From contig CACKSF010000004.1 of the NCBI GenBank assembly GCA_902602795.1, positions 1 to 55,657 of the forward strand: 55,657 bases of DNA. The letters run 5' to 3'. The DNA comes from an uncultured Fidelibacterota bacterium. Its GTDB lineage: Bacteria > Fidelibacterota > Marinisomatia > Marinisomatales > UBA1611. Under the pieces are notes generated by a model. It saw only the letters and a program-made list of their open reading frames with translations. It did not search any database and was not told where the DNA came from. The translations under genes were made by a program, and so were the position numbers. Below are positions 26,315-34,697 of the stretch, piece by piece (the first letter of the stretch is position 1; every line of letters starts with the position of its first letter).

Positions 26315-26632
26315 TTAATATTTAATTGCCGTACCATTAACACTTACCATTAGCATTGATCCAGTGTCGCCTAAAGTACCGTAATCAATATCTATTCCGA
26401 CAACACCATTCGCACCTATTTCTCTAGCTTTTTGATTCATTTCATTAAATGCTATGGTTCGAGCCTTACTTAATTCTTCTTCATAAGCGTCGGATCTTCC
26501 TCCAGTAAAATCCTTTATGGAAGCCAAGAAATCCTTTACAAAATTTGCCCCTGAGATTGCTTCTCCTGTTACAATACCTAAGTATTCTTTAATTTTTTTT
26601 CCATCAATATTATGGGTAGTAGTGTTTAGCAT
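26315..26632 (-). CDS. ybjQ: YbjQ / UPF0145 family protein
   Basis: 105 residues of the YbjQ (DUF74, 'heavy-metal-binding') family of small pentameric proteins. Hallmarks are [15 protein letters not shown] near the start, [15 protein letters not shown] and the C-terminal [16 protein letters not shown]. The function is unsettled. A textbook AAGGAG ribosome site precedes the ATG and overlaps the stop of a 22-codon frame immediately upstream. The small-protein operon lies downstream on the same strand, starting 70 bases further on. Confidence 0.85.
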   Translation of the reverse strand: MLNTTTHNIDGKKIKEYLGIVTGEAISGANFVKDFLASIKDFTGGRSDAYEEELSKARTIAFNEMNQKAREIGANGVVGIDIDYGTLGDTGSMLMVSVNGTAIKY

Positions 26633-26645
26633 TGCAATAAACTCC

Positions 26646-26714
26646 TTATTTTTTTATTTTTTTTGAGAAATAAGAAAAAAACTTAGCAAATGTTTCGATA
26701 ATTTTTTTAAGCAT
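26646..26714 (-). CDS. Possible 22-residue amphipathic peptide upstream of ybjQ
   Basis: The frame runs from the ATG 26712-26714 to the TAA 26646-26648 and encodes a lysine- and phenylalanine-rich peptide ([13 protein letters not shown] ... SKKIKK). The spacing of hydrophobic and basic residues would form an amphipathic helix, as in phenol-soluble modulins or leader peptides. Its stop sits inside the ybjQ ribosome site, so it could couple to ybjQ translation. No ribosome site of its own is visible, which lowers confidence. Confidence 0.3.
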   Translation of the reverse strand: MLKKIIETFAKFFSYFSKKIKK

Positions 26715-26753
26715 ATTTAATTATTCACTTATTTATAAGTAACAATAAAAAAA

Positions 26754-27350
26754 CTATAGTTTTTGAACGAAAACAATGGATTCTTCTAGTTCTTCTAATT
26801 CCTGAAAACATACTTTTTTGTAAAAATCAATCGCATTTTGATTTTTTTTACTCACAATTAGATGTACTCCTTTAATTTTAAAGCGGTTTAATTGATTTAT
26901 AAAAACTTTGATCAATTTACTTCCATATCCTTTTTTCTGCGCAATTGGTAAAATATCAATGTGTAAATGAGCAGGATAATCATCAGTCCACTTAAATAGG
27001 GTTTGTTTTTTATGCAAGTAACGAATAAAATGAGCTTCTAAAGTATCTTCGTCTTCATTTGGGAGTGGATAACGTTTGCGCAACTCAGGATACCAATTTT
27101 TTTCACATGTATCATTAAACATAATCGAATCACTAGTTCCTAAAACATATCCGCAAAGTTTAAAGTCAATTGTCAATACAAAACAAAGAGAAGGTTCAAA
27201 AATAGCATACGGTGCTGCAAACAAATGCCCAACTAAATCCGGGTCTTTAAGATAAGGAGTAGCATCGTGACCGTTAAATCCAGTAAGTAAGCAAATTCGA
27301 TAGATTGAACTTAAATCTGTCTTATGATAAGACCGAATATCAAATTCCAT
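26754..27350 (-). CDS. GNAT acetyltransferase, O-GlcNAcase-C-terminus-like group
   Basis: 198 residues. The start IRSYHKTDLSSIYRICLLTG, then PYLKDPDLVGHLFAAPYAIFEPS, and HLHIDILPIAQKKGYGSKLI with the acetyl-CoA loop QKKGYG, resemble the GNAT group related to the pseudo-acetyltransferase domain of eukaryotic O-GlcNAcase. NQNAIDFYKKVCFQEL is motif B. The substrate is unknown. It is a single gene. The 247 bases to its right contain only a weak plus-strand frame that I rejected. Confidence 0.75.
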   Translation of the reverse strand: MEFDIRSYHKTDLSSIYRICLLTGFNGHDATPYLKDPDLVGHLFAAPYAIFEPSLCFVLTIDFKLCGYVLGTSDSIMFNDTCEKNWYPELRKRYPLPNEDEDTLEAHFIRYLHKKQTLFKWTDDYPAHLHIDILPIAQKKGYGSKLIKVFINQLNRFKIKGVHLIVSKKNQNAIDFYKKVCFQELEELEESIVFVQKL

Positions 27351-27597
27351 TAATTTTCTTCTTAGTCATTACAGTAATAGTCTATCTTCATTTAAAAAAT
27401 ACATATTTTTTCTATTGTCAATTATTTCTTACTTCGGTAAAACATTCAAAGATTTCTATTCACTTATTTTACAAAGTATAAAATATGTTAAAGGTCCACA
27501 AAACAAACGAAAATGGAAACAAAGTTTCTCTATCTTCTTATCCAAAAATAAAGCTTAAAAATTTTATTCTTAGAAAGTACAATATAATAAAATATAT

Positions 27598-29388
27598 CTA
27601 TTCAAATTTTAGGGTAAAAGACATTTGGAGACTTTTATAAAAGTCAGTGTCCAGAATAGAGGCATCTGAATTAAAAACACCCAGTAAATCAATCTGAAAA
27701 TTATTTATTGGATTAAAACCAAAGCCGTAGGTGAATATCGTAGAACTGAGAGTTGTCTTATTCACTTCTTTTGTTGACTCAAAAATATCATCATCCATAT
27801 TAAGTTCTTGTGTTCCATCACTATACTCTTTTATCCAAGTCAAAGGTTCAGGCTCGTCTATTTCTTTTGTATCTTTTATCCTTTGAGAAGACAATCGAAA
27901 AATAGACCCTACCCTTAAAGAAAATTGATTTTGTTTCCCTAGATTATATTCTAATCCAGTCGGAAGAATACATGTTGTTTCTACTACATCATGGATTCTA
28001 TCGGCTAATAAAGCATATGTCTCTGTGATTGTGTAATTATCAAATGCAGTATCTACAAATGATTTTGCTAATAAATTATTAATCTCCTCATTATATAACG
28101 TTATTCTATCGGTCTCATTATGATTTACAAAGGCTCCAATTCCAAAATGAGCATTGTCATTCATAGGAATATTCAAAATTGAGTTAAGAGCATATGAAGT
28201 TGTACTTTTAGTCCCTCTATCAGTAATTAAAGTATTATTATTCGTCTCAACTTCAATATTATCATCGTCATAAAACGATTCATCAAATCTAATTTCATTG
28301 TTTAAGTAATTAAATAATATTGATTCATCATAATCGTAGGAACCTAATTCCATAGAAAAACCTATTTTCCAGAACCCATCATTTTTTCGCTCATCTTGAT
28401 AGTCAAAGATATATCTTAATGAGCCACCATATCCAATAGCGCTTCCATCCTCTTCGGTTAAACTAAGGTAGCTATCAGACTCTGAATAATAATTTTGATA
28501 ATCAATAGACTCATTTTCAAAATATTCATATCCTCCAGAATAAATATCTTTAATCTCAGATATGTTTTTACTAGAAGATAAATTTGCATCTGTCCTGATT
28601 TCAAAATCTCCAACCTCAAACATTACAGATACATCAAACCTTGAAAAATTAGACTTGTCTATTGTTTTAAAATCGCCATTTTCTGTAAGGATAAAGTTCT
28701 CTTCATCTATATTCAATAAAAGGTTTGATAAAGATTTTTCAAATGTGGGATCATCTGTTCTTACCCCTAGTAAAACAGAATTCATAGAACCTAGCGGAAC
28801 AGATGATCTGTTTCTACTGTTTTCAAAATTACCTACTGAAAATTTTAAACCCATTGAAAAAAACGAAAGTTCGAACGAGTTATTCAAAATAAAAGAATAG
28901 TCGTTATTATTTGTTATGTTTGATTTACTTTGACTAATCATTTGTTTTAAGTCGAATATTCCATCGCCATTCGAATCATAAGAAGCATTGTATTCATTTG
29001 TAAAACTACCCGCTCCATATAAATCATAATATCCATCTAGATCAGAATCTATAGAAATAGGAATGGATATTTCAGATTTTTGAAACTTAATTAATAATGA
29101 ATGGTGAATAAAATCTAGCAATGGTCCTTCTGCTGAGATACCAAAAAGAAATTCATCATCTGAAATATTGCCAAATAATTTTTCTTCGCCGCTTGTTGCA
29201 TTACTTAAATTTGTATAAACCCTTACTCCCTCTACAAACTGTAAATGGATAGGATCATAAATTAAATCAAGGTCATCAGAAATAATATTACCAAGTGCCA
29301 ACCCTCTGTATGAAATCAAATTCTGCGATTGTAGCGATGAATTAAAACTCAACATCATCAATATGGTCTTTAAAAAAAATCTATACAT
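27598..29388 (-). CDS. Putative outer-membrane beta-barrel protein
   Basis: 596 residues. The signal peptide (residues 1-21) ends FNSSLQS-Q. The body is made of alternating amphipathic strands separated by Asp/Asn/Glu-rich loops and ends MSFTLKFE. Two loops, DSDLDGYYDLYG and DSNGDGIFDL, look like calcium-binding Asp-rich turns of the thrombospondin-type-3 kind. No family is recognised. It is probably a large surface-exposed barrel or porin with no obvious operon partner. Confidence 0.65.
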   Translation of the reverse strand: MYRFFLKTILMMLSFNSSLQSQNLISYRGLALGNIISDDLDLIYDPIHLQFVEGVRVYTNLSNATSGEEKLFGNISDDEFLFGISAEGPLLDFIHHSLLIKFQKSEISIPISIDSDLDGYYDLYGAGSFTNEYNASYDSNGDGIFDLKQMISQSKSNITNNNDYSFILNNSFELSFFSMGLKFSVGNFENSRNRSSVPLGSMNSVLLGVRTDDPTFEKSLSNLLLNIDEENFILTENGDFKTIDKSNFSRFDVSVMFEVGDFEIRTDANLSSSKNISEIKDIYSGGYEYFENESIDYQNYYSESDSYLSLTEEDGSAIGYGGSLRYIFDYQDERKNDGFWKIGFSMELGSYDYDESILFNYLNNEIRFDESFYDDDNIEVETNNNTLITDRGTKSTTSYALNSILNIPMNDNAHFGIGAFVNHNETDRITLYNEEINNLLAKSFVDTAFDNYTITETYALLADRIHDVVETTCILPTGLEYNLGKQNQFSLRVGSIFRLSSQRIKDTKEIDEPEPLTWIKEYSDGTQELNMDDDIFESTKEVNKTTLSSTIFTYGFGFNPINNFQIDLLGVFNSDASILDTDFYKSLQMSFTLKFE

Positions 29389-29594
29389 TTATTTTTAAGT
29401 TTATTTTAATTAGATAATAATTATATTTTAGAAAATGTAAAACTTATTATTTATAGTGCCAAAATTCCTTGTGAATGTTTCATTGTGAACTTCATTCCTT
29501 TTTGCTGTTATTTTTTGTATAAAATTATATCTAATTCGATTCTTTCTATGTTGTTCTGCTTCAAATATAATTTTACTGGCCTGCCTCCGCAGTA

Positions 29595-29756
29595 TTACCA
29601 CTTATTTGATTTTTTATTAAAAAGATAATTTCTATTTATTTTAGAACCAATAACCATATCTAGTGATATTCCTGAGAATATTTCAATGCTTAAATAGTTA
29701 AAGAATTTTCCAATAAGAACTCCAAAAACCAGGCCAAATGCAGCTCCTAATAACAT
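29595..29756 (-). CDS. Small glycine-zipper-like membrane protein
   Basis: A 53-residue frame (ATG 29754-29756, TAA 29595-29597). The first part, MLLGAAFGLVFGVLIGKFF, has the Gly-x3-Gly pattern of glycine-zipper membrane segments, and GISLDMVIGSKINR suggests the second half of such a repeat has degenerated. It may be a shortened relic. No ribosome site is seen. The 200 bases between it and the barrel gene on its left hold only short open stretches. Confidence 0.35.
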   Translation of the reverse strand: MLLGAAFGLVFGVLIGKFFNYLSIEIFSGISLDMVIGSKINRNYLFNKKSNKW

Positions 29757-29817
29757 AATACTCTTTGTAAATAAAATTTTAATAATCTAATTATTACGTT
29801 AAAAAAAATTATTCATG

Positions 29818-30660
29818 TTACAGTAAATCATTAATAATTTTTTTACTGTATGCCCAAAGTCTCTTCTGAATAGAGTCTGAATCCGAGATTTTTGAAGATT
29901 TTGTAACTTCAGATTTAGCAAAATACTTTCCACTAATTTTTGATACCTTGCTTGAAGATGCTAAGAATACATTGGTACTTGCACCCTTTTTTACATTTAT
30001 CGCAATTAGTTTTTTACCAATGCTTAAAATATTTTTCCCAAAGCCTTTATTATCATCACCAAAGCGAGTATTCACAAACCCTGGATGAAGACAATTAAAA
30101 GAAATACCTTTGCTTTTAAACAACTTATCTGCTTCATATGTAAAAAGTATGTTCATCAATTTTGAATTACAATAAGCAGTCCATCCTTTGAATTTTTTTT
30201 TCATTTGAAAGTCGTTTATATCAAGTTTTGCGCTAAAATGAGCAGCTGAAGCAACGTTGATTACTCTACTAGTTTTTCCTTTTTCCAAAGCATCCATTAG
30301 AAGATGAGTTAATGTAAAATAACTTAGATGGTTCAAGGCAAATGTTCTTTCTAATCCTTCTTGCGTTTTTTCAAAAGTACTATAATATGCACCAGCATTA
30401 TTAATTAATACATCAATAGAATTAAATTCGTTCTTTATGTTATAAGTTAGCTCTTTAAGTTTTTTAATTACTGATAAATCAGTATTAAAATATTTTATTG
30501 ATTGATTTCCTGTAATCCTTTCAATTTCTTGAATTAATAACCTGCCCTTCTCTTGATTCCTTCCTACTAAACCTAATCTATATCCTAATTTGGCTAACTC
30601 AATTGCTGTTTGTTTACCTATTCCATCTGTTGCGCCAGTAATGATACAATTTTTATTCAT
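29818..30660 (-). CDS. Short-chain dehydrogenase/reductase (retinol-dehydrogenase-like)
   Basis: 280 residues, Rossmann fold, cytoplasmic. The coenzyme loop is TGATDGIG (8-15). NNAG (87-90) and the catalytic S138, Y163 and K167 (WTAYCNSKL) are present, and LHPGFVNTRFG follows as in RDH/WWOX-like SDRs. R34 after the second strand (GLVGRNQEKG) suggests NADP(H). The substrate is unknown. It is a single gene, about 64 bases downstream of the CxxCH protein on the same strand. Confidence 0.85.
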   Translation of the reverse strand: MNKNCIITGATDGIGKQTAIELAKLGYRLGLVGRNQEKGRLLIQEIERITGNQSIKYFNTDLSVIKKLKELTYNIKNEFNSIDVLINNAGAYYSTFEKTQEGLERTFALNHLSYFTLTHLLMDALEKGKTSRVINVASAAHFSAKLDINDFQMKKKFKGWTAYCNSKLMNILFTYEADKLFKSKGISFNCLHPGFVNTRFGDDNKGFGKNILSIGKKLIAINVKKGASTNVFLASSSKVSKISGKYFAKSEVTKSSKISDSDSIQKRLWAYSKKIINDLL

Positions 30661-30724
30661 TTGATAGAGTACAATTATCTCAAAATAATTATTTAATATG
30701 AAAGTGAATCAATACAACTTAAAA

Positions 30725-31540
30725 TTATTTTATGAATACCATTTTTTTATATTGAGTTTTTCCTTTAGAAATAATTCTATAAATATAGGTTCCCGTTGGA
30801 ACTAACATACCCATATTATTCATGGCATTCCATTGAATAGTTTTATATCCGGGGGACTGTACCTCTTTCACAAGGCTTCTTATTGAATTACCAGAAAGGT
30901 CAAAAATGTTTAATTCAACAAAACTTTCCTCTATGATTTCATAACATATAAAAGTGGAAGGATTAAAAGGATTTGGATAATTATTATGCAGCATAAAATT
31001 TGCTGACTCAATAGGAGTATGAATGGACAGCGGTTGAGCGGAAATAGACACCTCTGTAATGTAAACATCATCACCAGAGTAACCACTAGACCCTCTAGCT
31101 GCTAATCCCGAAGCAGAGAAAGTGATTTCTCCAATATCAGAACTAGGTGCAATCCAATCAAAGATCCAGCTTCCTTCTGGATTTCTAGAGCTCTGTTGAA
31201 TGTAATCTCCATTTATTTCTAAATAGTTTGAGCTACTATTAATTAAAAATGATCCAGCAAAAACATCTTCTTTCATAACTGCCGCTTGGAAACCAAATCC
31301 TCTATTATTACTGCCATTTACAATTATTTCTATTGGGTAAGTTTCACCTGGAATATAAAAAGTAGGTAGTCCTAAAAACTGTACCGATCCGTTTCCACTG
31401 TTTACCGAGCCGCTATGGCAGACGGTACAACTTTGATAAGAAGGAGCGTTATTTGCATAGCCAGAAGGTGGGCCATTTGAATTACCCATCAAAAAACTAA
31501 ACAAAAATCCTGAAAGTATTATTTTAAATATCATAACCAA
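30725..31540 (-). CDS. Secreted CxxCH-containing 'choice-of-anchor V' protein with type IX tail
   Basis: 271 residues with a signal peptide. The mature N-terminus GPPSGYANNAPSYQSCTVCHSG carries one haem-c-binding motif, C38-x-x-C41-H42. A Reeler-like beta domain follows (PGETYPIEIIVNG ... GFGFQAAVM), as in choice-of-anchor V proteins. The end is a FlgD-like sorting tail (NNYPNPFNPST ... PTGTYIYRI ... KKMVFIK). A single surface haem would suit extracellular electron or redox chemistry, but the role is unknown. No cytochrome maturation gene is in the window. Confidence 0.8.
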   Translation of the reverse strand: MVMIFKIILSGFLFSFLMGNSNGPPSGYANNAPSYQSCTVCHSGSVNSGNGSVQFLGLPTFYIPGETYPIEIIVNGSNNRGFGFQAAVMKEDVFAGSFLINSSSNYLEINGDYIQQSSRNPEGSWIFDWIAPSSDIGEITFSASGLAARGSSGYSGDDVYITEVSISAQPLSIHTPIESANFMLHNNYPNPFNPSTFICYEIIEESFVELNIFDLSGNSIRSLVKEVQSPGYKTIQWNAMNNMGMLVPTGTYIYRIISKGKTQYKKMVFIK

Positions 31541-31631
31541 AAATTGCCAATCATACCTAAAGTATTCCAGATAAAAGTTATTTAAAATTTGTTAGGAGAA
31601 ATAAAGATTTTTTACCCCCTACAATTATCTT

Positions 31632-32678
31632 TTAGTCTAATAAATAATCAAGCATAGTAAGAATATCCATCGCATTCAAATTATAATTTTGATCAAAATC
31701 GTACAAAAAATAAAACTGGCTATCGCTATTAATATAATCTATAATAGATAATAAATCTTGAACATTGATAAAAGAATCAAAGTTTACATCTCCAATTGTT
31801 TCAAATTGTATATTTTGCTGAAAAAATTCCCAAATTTCTTCGCTTGAATTAATGTCCATATTCCCAAATGCCCCAGGCCAGTCATGCCCACCATTAATTA
31901 CTTTATATAGCTTTACCTCATTTCTATGAATACAGTCCGAGTATGTTTCAGAAATAATAAAACTACCATCAGAGTTATCTAAGTTGTCCAACGTGTCCGA
32001 TAAAAATAACTGGCAGTTGTTCTGTTGCTCCCAAAATTGAATAATTGAATTAGTACCCATATATGCACCCCAACCTTCTGAATTATCTAAATCACCATCC
32101 CACAATGTAATGCTATCATTTGTACCATGGATTTCAAAAACAGATAACGGCTCATTGGTTTGACAAGAATTAAATATCCAAGCCATCATAGTTCCAGCCA
32201 CTGGCGCAATAGCTTGAAATCTATAAGATGCTTCACATGCAATTAAATAACTAAAATCACCGCCATTAGACATTCCAGTGCTAAAAATATTGTTACTGCT
32301 AATAAAATATTGAGCTTCTAAATATTGAGACAATTCTAAAATAAATCCTAAATCATCTACTGTTTCTGAAGAATGAAATTCATATCCCACATTCCAGAAT
32401 CTTTGCCCATATACATCAGTAGTACCTAGCGGATAACATACAGCAAATTTATTTTCATCTGCTACATCATTCATACTAGAATAAGCCATTATATTTGATG
32501 CACTACTTCCGTAGCTATGAAAAACAAATACTAATGGAGAACCTGCAGACAAATATTCTGGGATGTATAAATAATATTCTCTTTCTAATCCATTGTGATT
32601 GAACAAGTGTAACTCTTGTGAATTCGCTGGAAGATAAAACACAAAACAAATTAGGAATTGAGGAAAAAACTTTTTCAA
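31632..32678 (-). CDS. Secreted feruloyl-esterase/PHB-depolymerase-like protein with dockerin-like end
   Basis: 348 residues with the signal peptide ending LPANS-Q. The esterase core is the LpqC/feruloyl-esterase type: YYLYIPEYL, VFVFHSYGSSA, nucleophile S137 in GMSNGGDFSY, HGTNDS for the acid and NGGHDWPG for His. The last about 60 residues are two EF-hand-like dockerin repeats (GDVNFDSFINVQDLLSIIDYI and YDFDQNYNLNAMDILTMLDYL). It lacks the NPFNP tail of its neighbours, so surface attachment may be through the dockerin-like part. It is a single gene next to the integration site. Confidence 0.85.
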   Translation of the reverse strand: MKKFFPQFLICFVFYLPANSQELHLFNHNGLEREYYLYIPEYLSAGSPLVFVFHSYGSSASNIMAYSSMNDVADENKFAVCYPLGTTDVYGQRFWNVGYEFHSSETVDDLGFILELSQYLEAQYFISSNNIFSTGMSNGGDFSYLIACEASYRFQAIAPVAGTMMAWIFNSCQTNEPLSVFEIHGTNDSITLWDGDLDNSEGWGAYMGTNSIIQFWEQQNNCQLFLSDTLDNLDNSDGSFIISETYSDCIHRNEVKLYKVINGGHDWPGAFGNMDINSSEEIWEFFQQNIQFETIGDVNFDSFINVQDLLSIIDYINSDSQFYFLYDFDQNYNLNAMDILTMLDYLLD

Positions 32679-32923
32679 AAATAATTACTATTTATTATAA
32701 TTAAGAATTCCAGATAAAATTTATTGAGAATTTTGAATTTCAATTAAAAAGAATATCGATATAAAAAGTTTTACCAAGTGGATGGTTAGCCTATTGCTTC
32801 GATGAAAAATCATTTTATATTTTTAAATATGTAGATACTTGATTATTTCAAGACATAAATACTACTAAACATTTTTCAACAGATGAATTACTTTTAAAAG
32901 AAGAGAGAATATATTTTTCCTAG

Positions 32924-33130
32924 AACCTTAATGGCGTTTGTAGACATTCAGGAACTTCATTCACAATTCACAACTTACGCTCAACTTTCGGCTTATTTAT
33001 GTTATCATTAGGTTTTTCTATCTAGGAAGTTTCATTGACATCAGAAAGTGTTGACAAGACTCAAATCAAAAATTCTAAGACACACCACGAAGCAAATCTA
33101 TAACTCAGCCTTGGTGTATCCGAATGGTTA
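32924..33130 (+). pseudogene. Remnant of a tyrosine recombinase C-terminus
   Basis: One frame reads FTIHNLRSTFGLFMLSLGFSI, then TAG at 33023-33025, then EVSLTSESVDKTQ ... KTHHEANL and further stops. HNLR followed by S-T-F-G, a hydrophobic helix and a downstream His pair is the H-x-x-R ... H layout of the catalytic C-terminus of tyrosine recombinases (the intact enzyme at 33375 has FHDLRRTFG). It ends next to the tRNA remnant, where integrases of earlier elements would sit. The rest of that gene is gone. Confidence 0.5.
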
Positions 33131-33216
33131 TACTAGTTTTGGGTAGAATATGGGTAGCATTTTACGCTAAATATGCTTGTTTTTTTAACAATTAGGTTGG
33201 AATGTCGTAAAACAAA

Positions 33217-33250
33217 AAAAAAGCCTCTCTCACGACGAGAAAGGGCTTTT
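33217..33250 (-). terminator. Terminator hairpin of the displaced tRNA end
   Basis: AAAAAGCC, then TCTC ... GAGA and GGGCTTTT, form a stem-loop that on the minus strand is followed by a T-run, just past the tRNA-Ala remnant. The same hairpin occurs at 38515-38550 after the intact tRNA, so it is the copied tRNA terminator. Confidence 0.6.
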
Positions 33251-33257
33251 AAATCTG

Positions 33258-33307
33258 TGGAACTGAGCGGGATCGAACCGCTGACCTCTTGAATGCCATT
33301 CAAGCGC
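33258..33307 (-). repeat. att site: 3' part of tRNA-Ala (remnant)
   Basis: 50 bases identical, except at 33262, to positions 24-73 of the intact tRNA-Ala at 38557-38629. They cover the end of the D-arm, anticodon arm, T-arm and 3' acceptor strand. The D-arm and 5' acceptor are missing, so no tRNA can form. This is the distal att site left by integration into the tRNA gene. Confidence 0.92.
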
Positions 33308-33374
33308 CTCCCATCGTGAGTAGCATTACAGGTAGCAGATATGTAGCTATCATTGCCATGACTAAGGAGTTATC

Positions 33375-34253
33375 ATGGCATCTCTCTACAAAAATAAAAG
33401 TATTTGGTATTTGTCAGTTTATAATAACGGTAAACGAATAACCAAAAGTCTCAAGACCAGCGATCTAAAAGTAGCAAAATCAATAAAATCCATTGTTGAA
33501 TTATCCATATTAAAAGAATTTAACGGATTAACGAAAAAGACATATAACATATCATTCAATGATTTGGTGATTTGCTTCCTTAAATCGAAACATAAATGGT
33601 CAGATGCGACTTACAAACTTAATAAGCATATACTCACCTCCCATCTTTCTGGTAAACCACTACCTACCAACCCAACATCAAAAGCAATTCATATTCGACA
33701 TATCAATCAATGCTGGAAATGGGGTGTTAAGAATAATCTAGTTCAAAAAGCCAAGCTACTTCCTGGAGACACCAAAGGCGAATCCAGATTACGCACCTTC
33801 ACTAAAGAAGAACTACAATTAATGTTTTCCTTCATAACAAATAAAAAGTTTAATCAATTTGTCCAGTTTGCTTACTACACTGGTGCTAGAAGTGGTGAAA
33901 TACGCTCATTAGCGCAGGAAAACGTTTTAGATGACTCTATTGTTGTAAGAGGTAAAACAGGACGAAGAATCGTTAAATTAAACAATCAGGCTAAAGAAGT
34001 CATTTGTAATCAAGATGAGCTGTGGAACTATACAAAGGATTACGTCAGTCATAGATTTAAAAAAGAAGCGCGCAGGTTAGGAATTAAAAATGCTCGCTTT
34101 CATGACTTGCGAAGAACTTTTGGTTTAAACTTAATCAAACAAGGAATGTCGATTTATAAAGTAAGTAAACTACTGGGACATAAATCAGTGAGAACTACGG
34201 AGCAGCATTACGCTCCACTTTTAACGGTTGAAATTGAAGATTTTGTATTGTGA
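33375..34253 (+). CDS. Tyrosine recombinase / integrase
   Basis: 292 residues. The N-terminal arm and SAM-like core-binding domain cover about 1-130 (MASLYKNKSIWYLSVYNNGKR). The catalytic domain contains the full set R172 (TGARSGEIR), K194 (VRGKTGRR), H243 and R246 (FHDLRRTFG), H269 (LLGHKS) and nucleophile Y279 (TEQHY). Nothing is missing, so it should be active. An AAGGAG site precedes the ATG. It begins 67 bases from the left att and reads into the island, the usual arrangement for tRNA-targeting integrases. Confidence 0.93.
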   Translation: MASLYKNKSIWYLSVYNNGKRITKSLKTSDLKVAKSIKSIVELSILKEFNGLTKKTYNISFNDLVICFLKSKHKWSDATYKLNKHILTSHLSGKPLPTNPTSKAIHIRHINQCWKWGVKNNLVQKAKLLPGDTKGESRLRTFTKEELQLMFSFITNKKFNQFVQFAYYTGARSGEIRSLAQENVLDDSIVVRGKTGRRIVKLNNQAKEVICNQDELWNYTKDYVSHRFKKEARRLGIKNARFHDLRRTFGLNLIKQGMSIYKVSKLLGHKSVRTTEQHYAPLLTVEIEDFVL

Positions 34254-34649
34254 AACTAAATAAGTAGTTATCAAATCAGTGATTTTTTAGTGTTGACAAA
34301 AAGAGATTGTCAAAATAAGAAAAAGGTAAAACTAAATTCTCTTTCTTATCAGAAAGTACGCACTTTTCAGGGTAAATCATCGATAGGCGTAGGAATGAGA
34401 ATAAGGAGAAAAAGGAGAATAACTCTCTCTCTTCTCTATAAACATAGTTTCGCATTTTCTCTTTTTATTCTCATATGAGAAAAGCATTTTCTCCTTATTC
34501 TCGTTATTCTCATTTCTCATTGCATCGAGGAATTTCAGGAAAGATGGGAGAAATCAACAAAAAATCATGCGCCGAGCTCTATTTTTGGATTAGTTGGACT
34601 TAAGATTTGTATGTTGTTTAATGATATTTTTATATAACAAACCAAAACT
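34254..34649. other. Island non-coding region with A/G-rich inverted repeats
   Basis: Between the integrase and the convergent cargo gene. It contains GAGAATAAGGAGAAAA (34397-34412), perfectly complementary to TTTTCTCCTTATTCTC (34487-34502), plus CTCTCTCTTCTC and TTCTCATATGAGAA between and around them. The plus-strand frame through here (34290-34478) is low-complexity and not convincing. The strand asymmetry and long foldback suggest a structural or recombination role. It is not a known element to me. Confidence 0.5.
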
Positions 34650-34676
34650 AAAAAGCCCCGTAAAACGAGGCTTTTA
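34650..34676. terminator. Bidirectional terminator between integrase and cargo gene
   Basis: AAAAGCCCCG, loop TAAAA, CGAGGCTTTT form a strong stem with an A-run on one side and a T-run on the other. It lies 21 bases beyond the cargo gene stop and downstream of the convergent integrase, so it can end transcription in both directions. Confidence 0.75.
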
Positions 34677-34697
34677 GTGAATAATTGAAAAGACTAT

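Larger units (their letters stand above)
33049..33313. repeat. Left copy of the island-flanking direct repeat
   Basis: About 265 bases that pair with 38349-38613. The last 50 bases (33258-33307) match the tRNA-Ala 3' part at 49 of 50 positions. The rest, including a terminator hairpin and the stretch GAATGGTTATACTAGTTTTGGGTAG, is recognisably the same but has many substitutions and small gaps. The 50-bp part is the attachment core. The outer part is older shared sequence. Confidence 0.85.

Noticed and set aside
26091-26325. Two plus-strand Phe-rich frames (26091-26276, 26098-26325)
   Set aside because: They are the antisense of the lysine-rich 52-residue gene. Poly-Phe is the mirror of poly-Lys.
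27484-27639. 51-codon plus-strand frame between the GNAT and barrel genes
   Set aside because: No ribosome site, overlaps the 3' end of the barrel gene in antisense, no family.
33258-33307. A second functional tRNA gene
   Set aside because: The 5' acceptor strand and D-arm are missing, so it is only the att remnant.
34290-34478. 62-residue plus-strand frame after the integrase
   Set aside because: Low-complexity Arg/Ser/Leu translation of the A/G-rich foldback. No ribosome site, no family.
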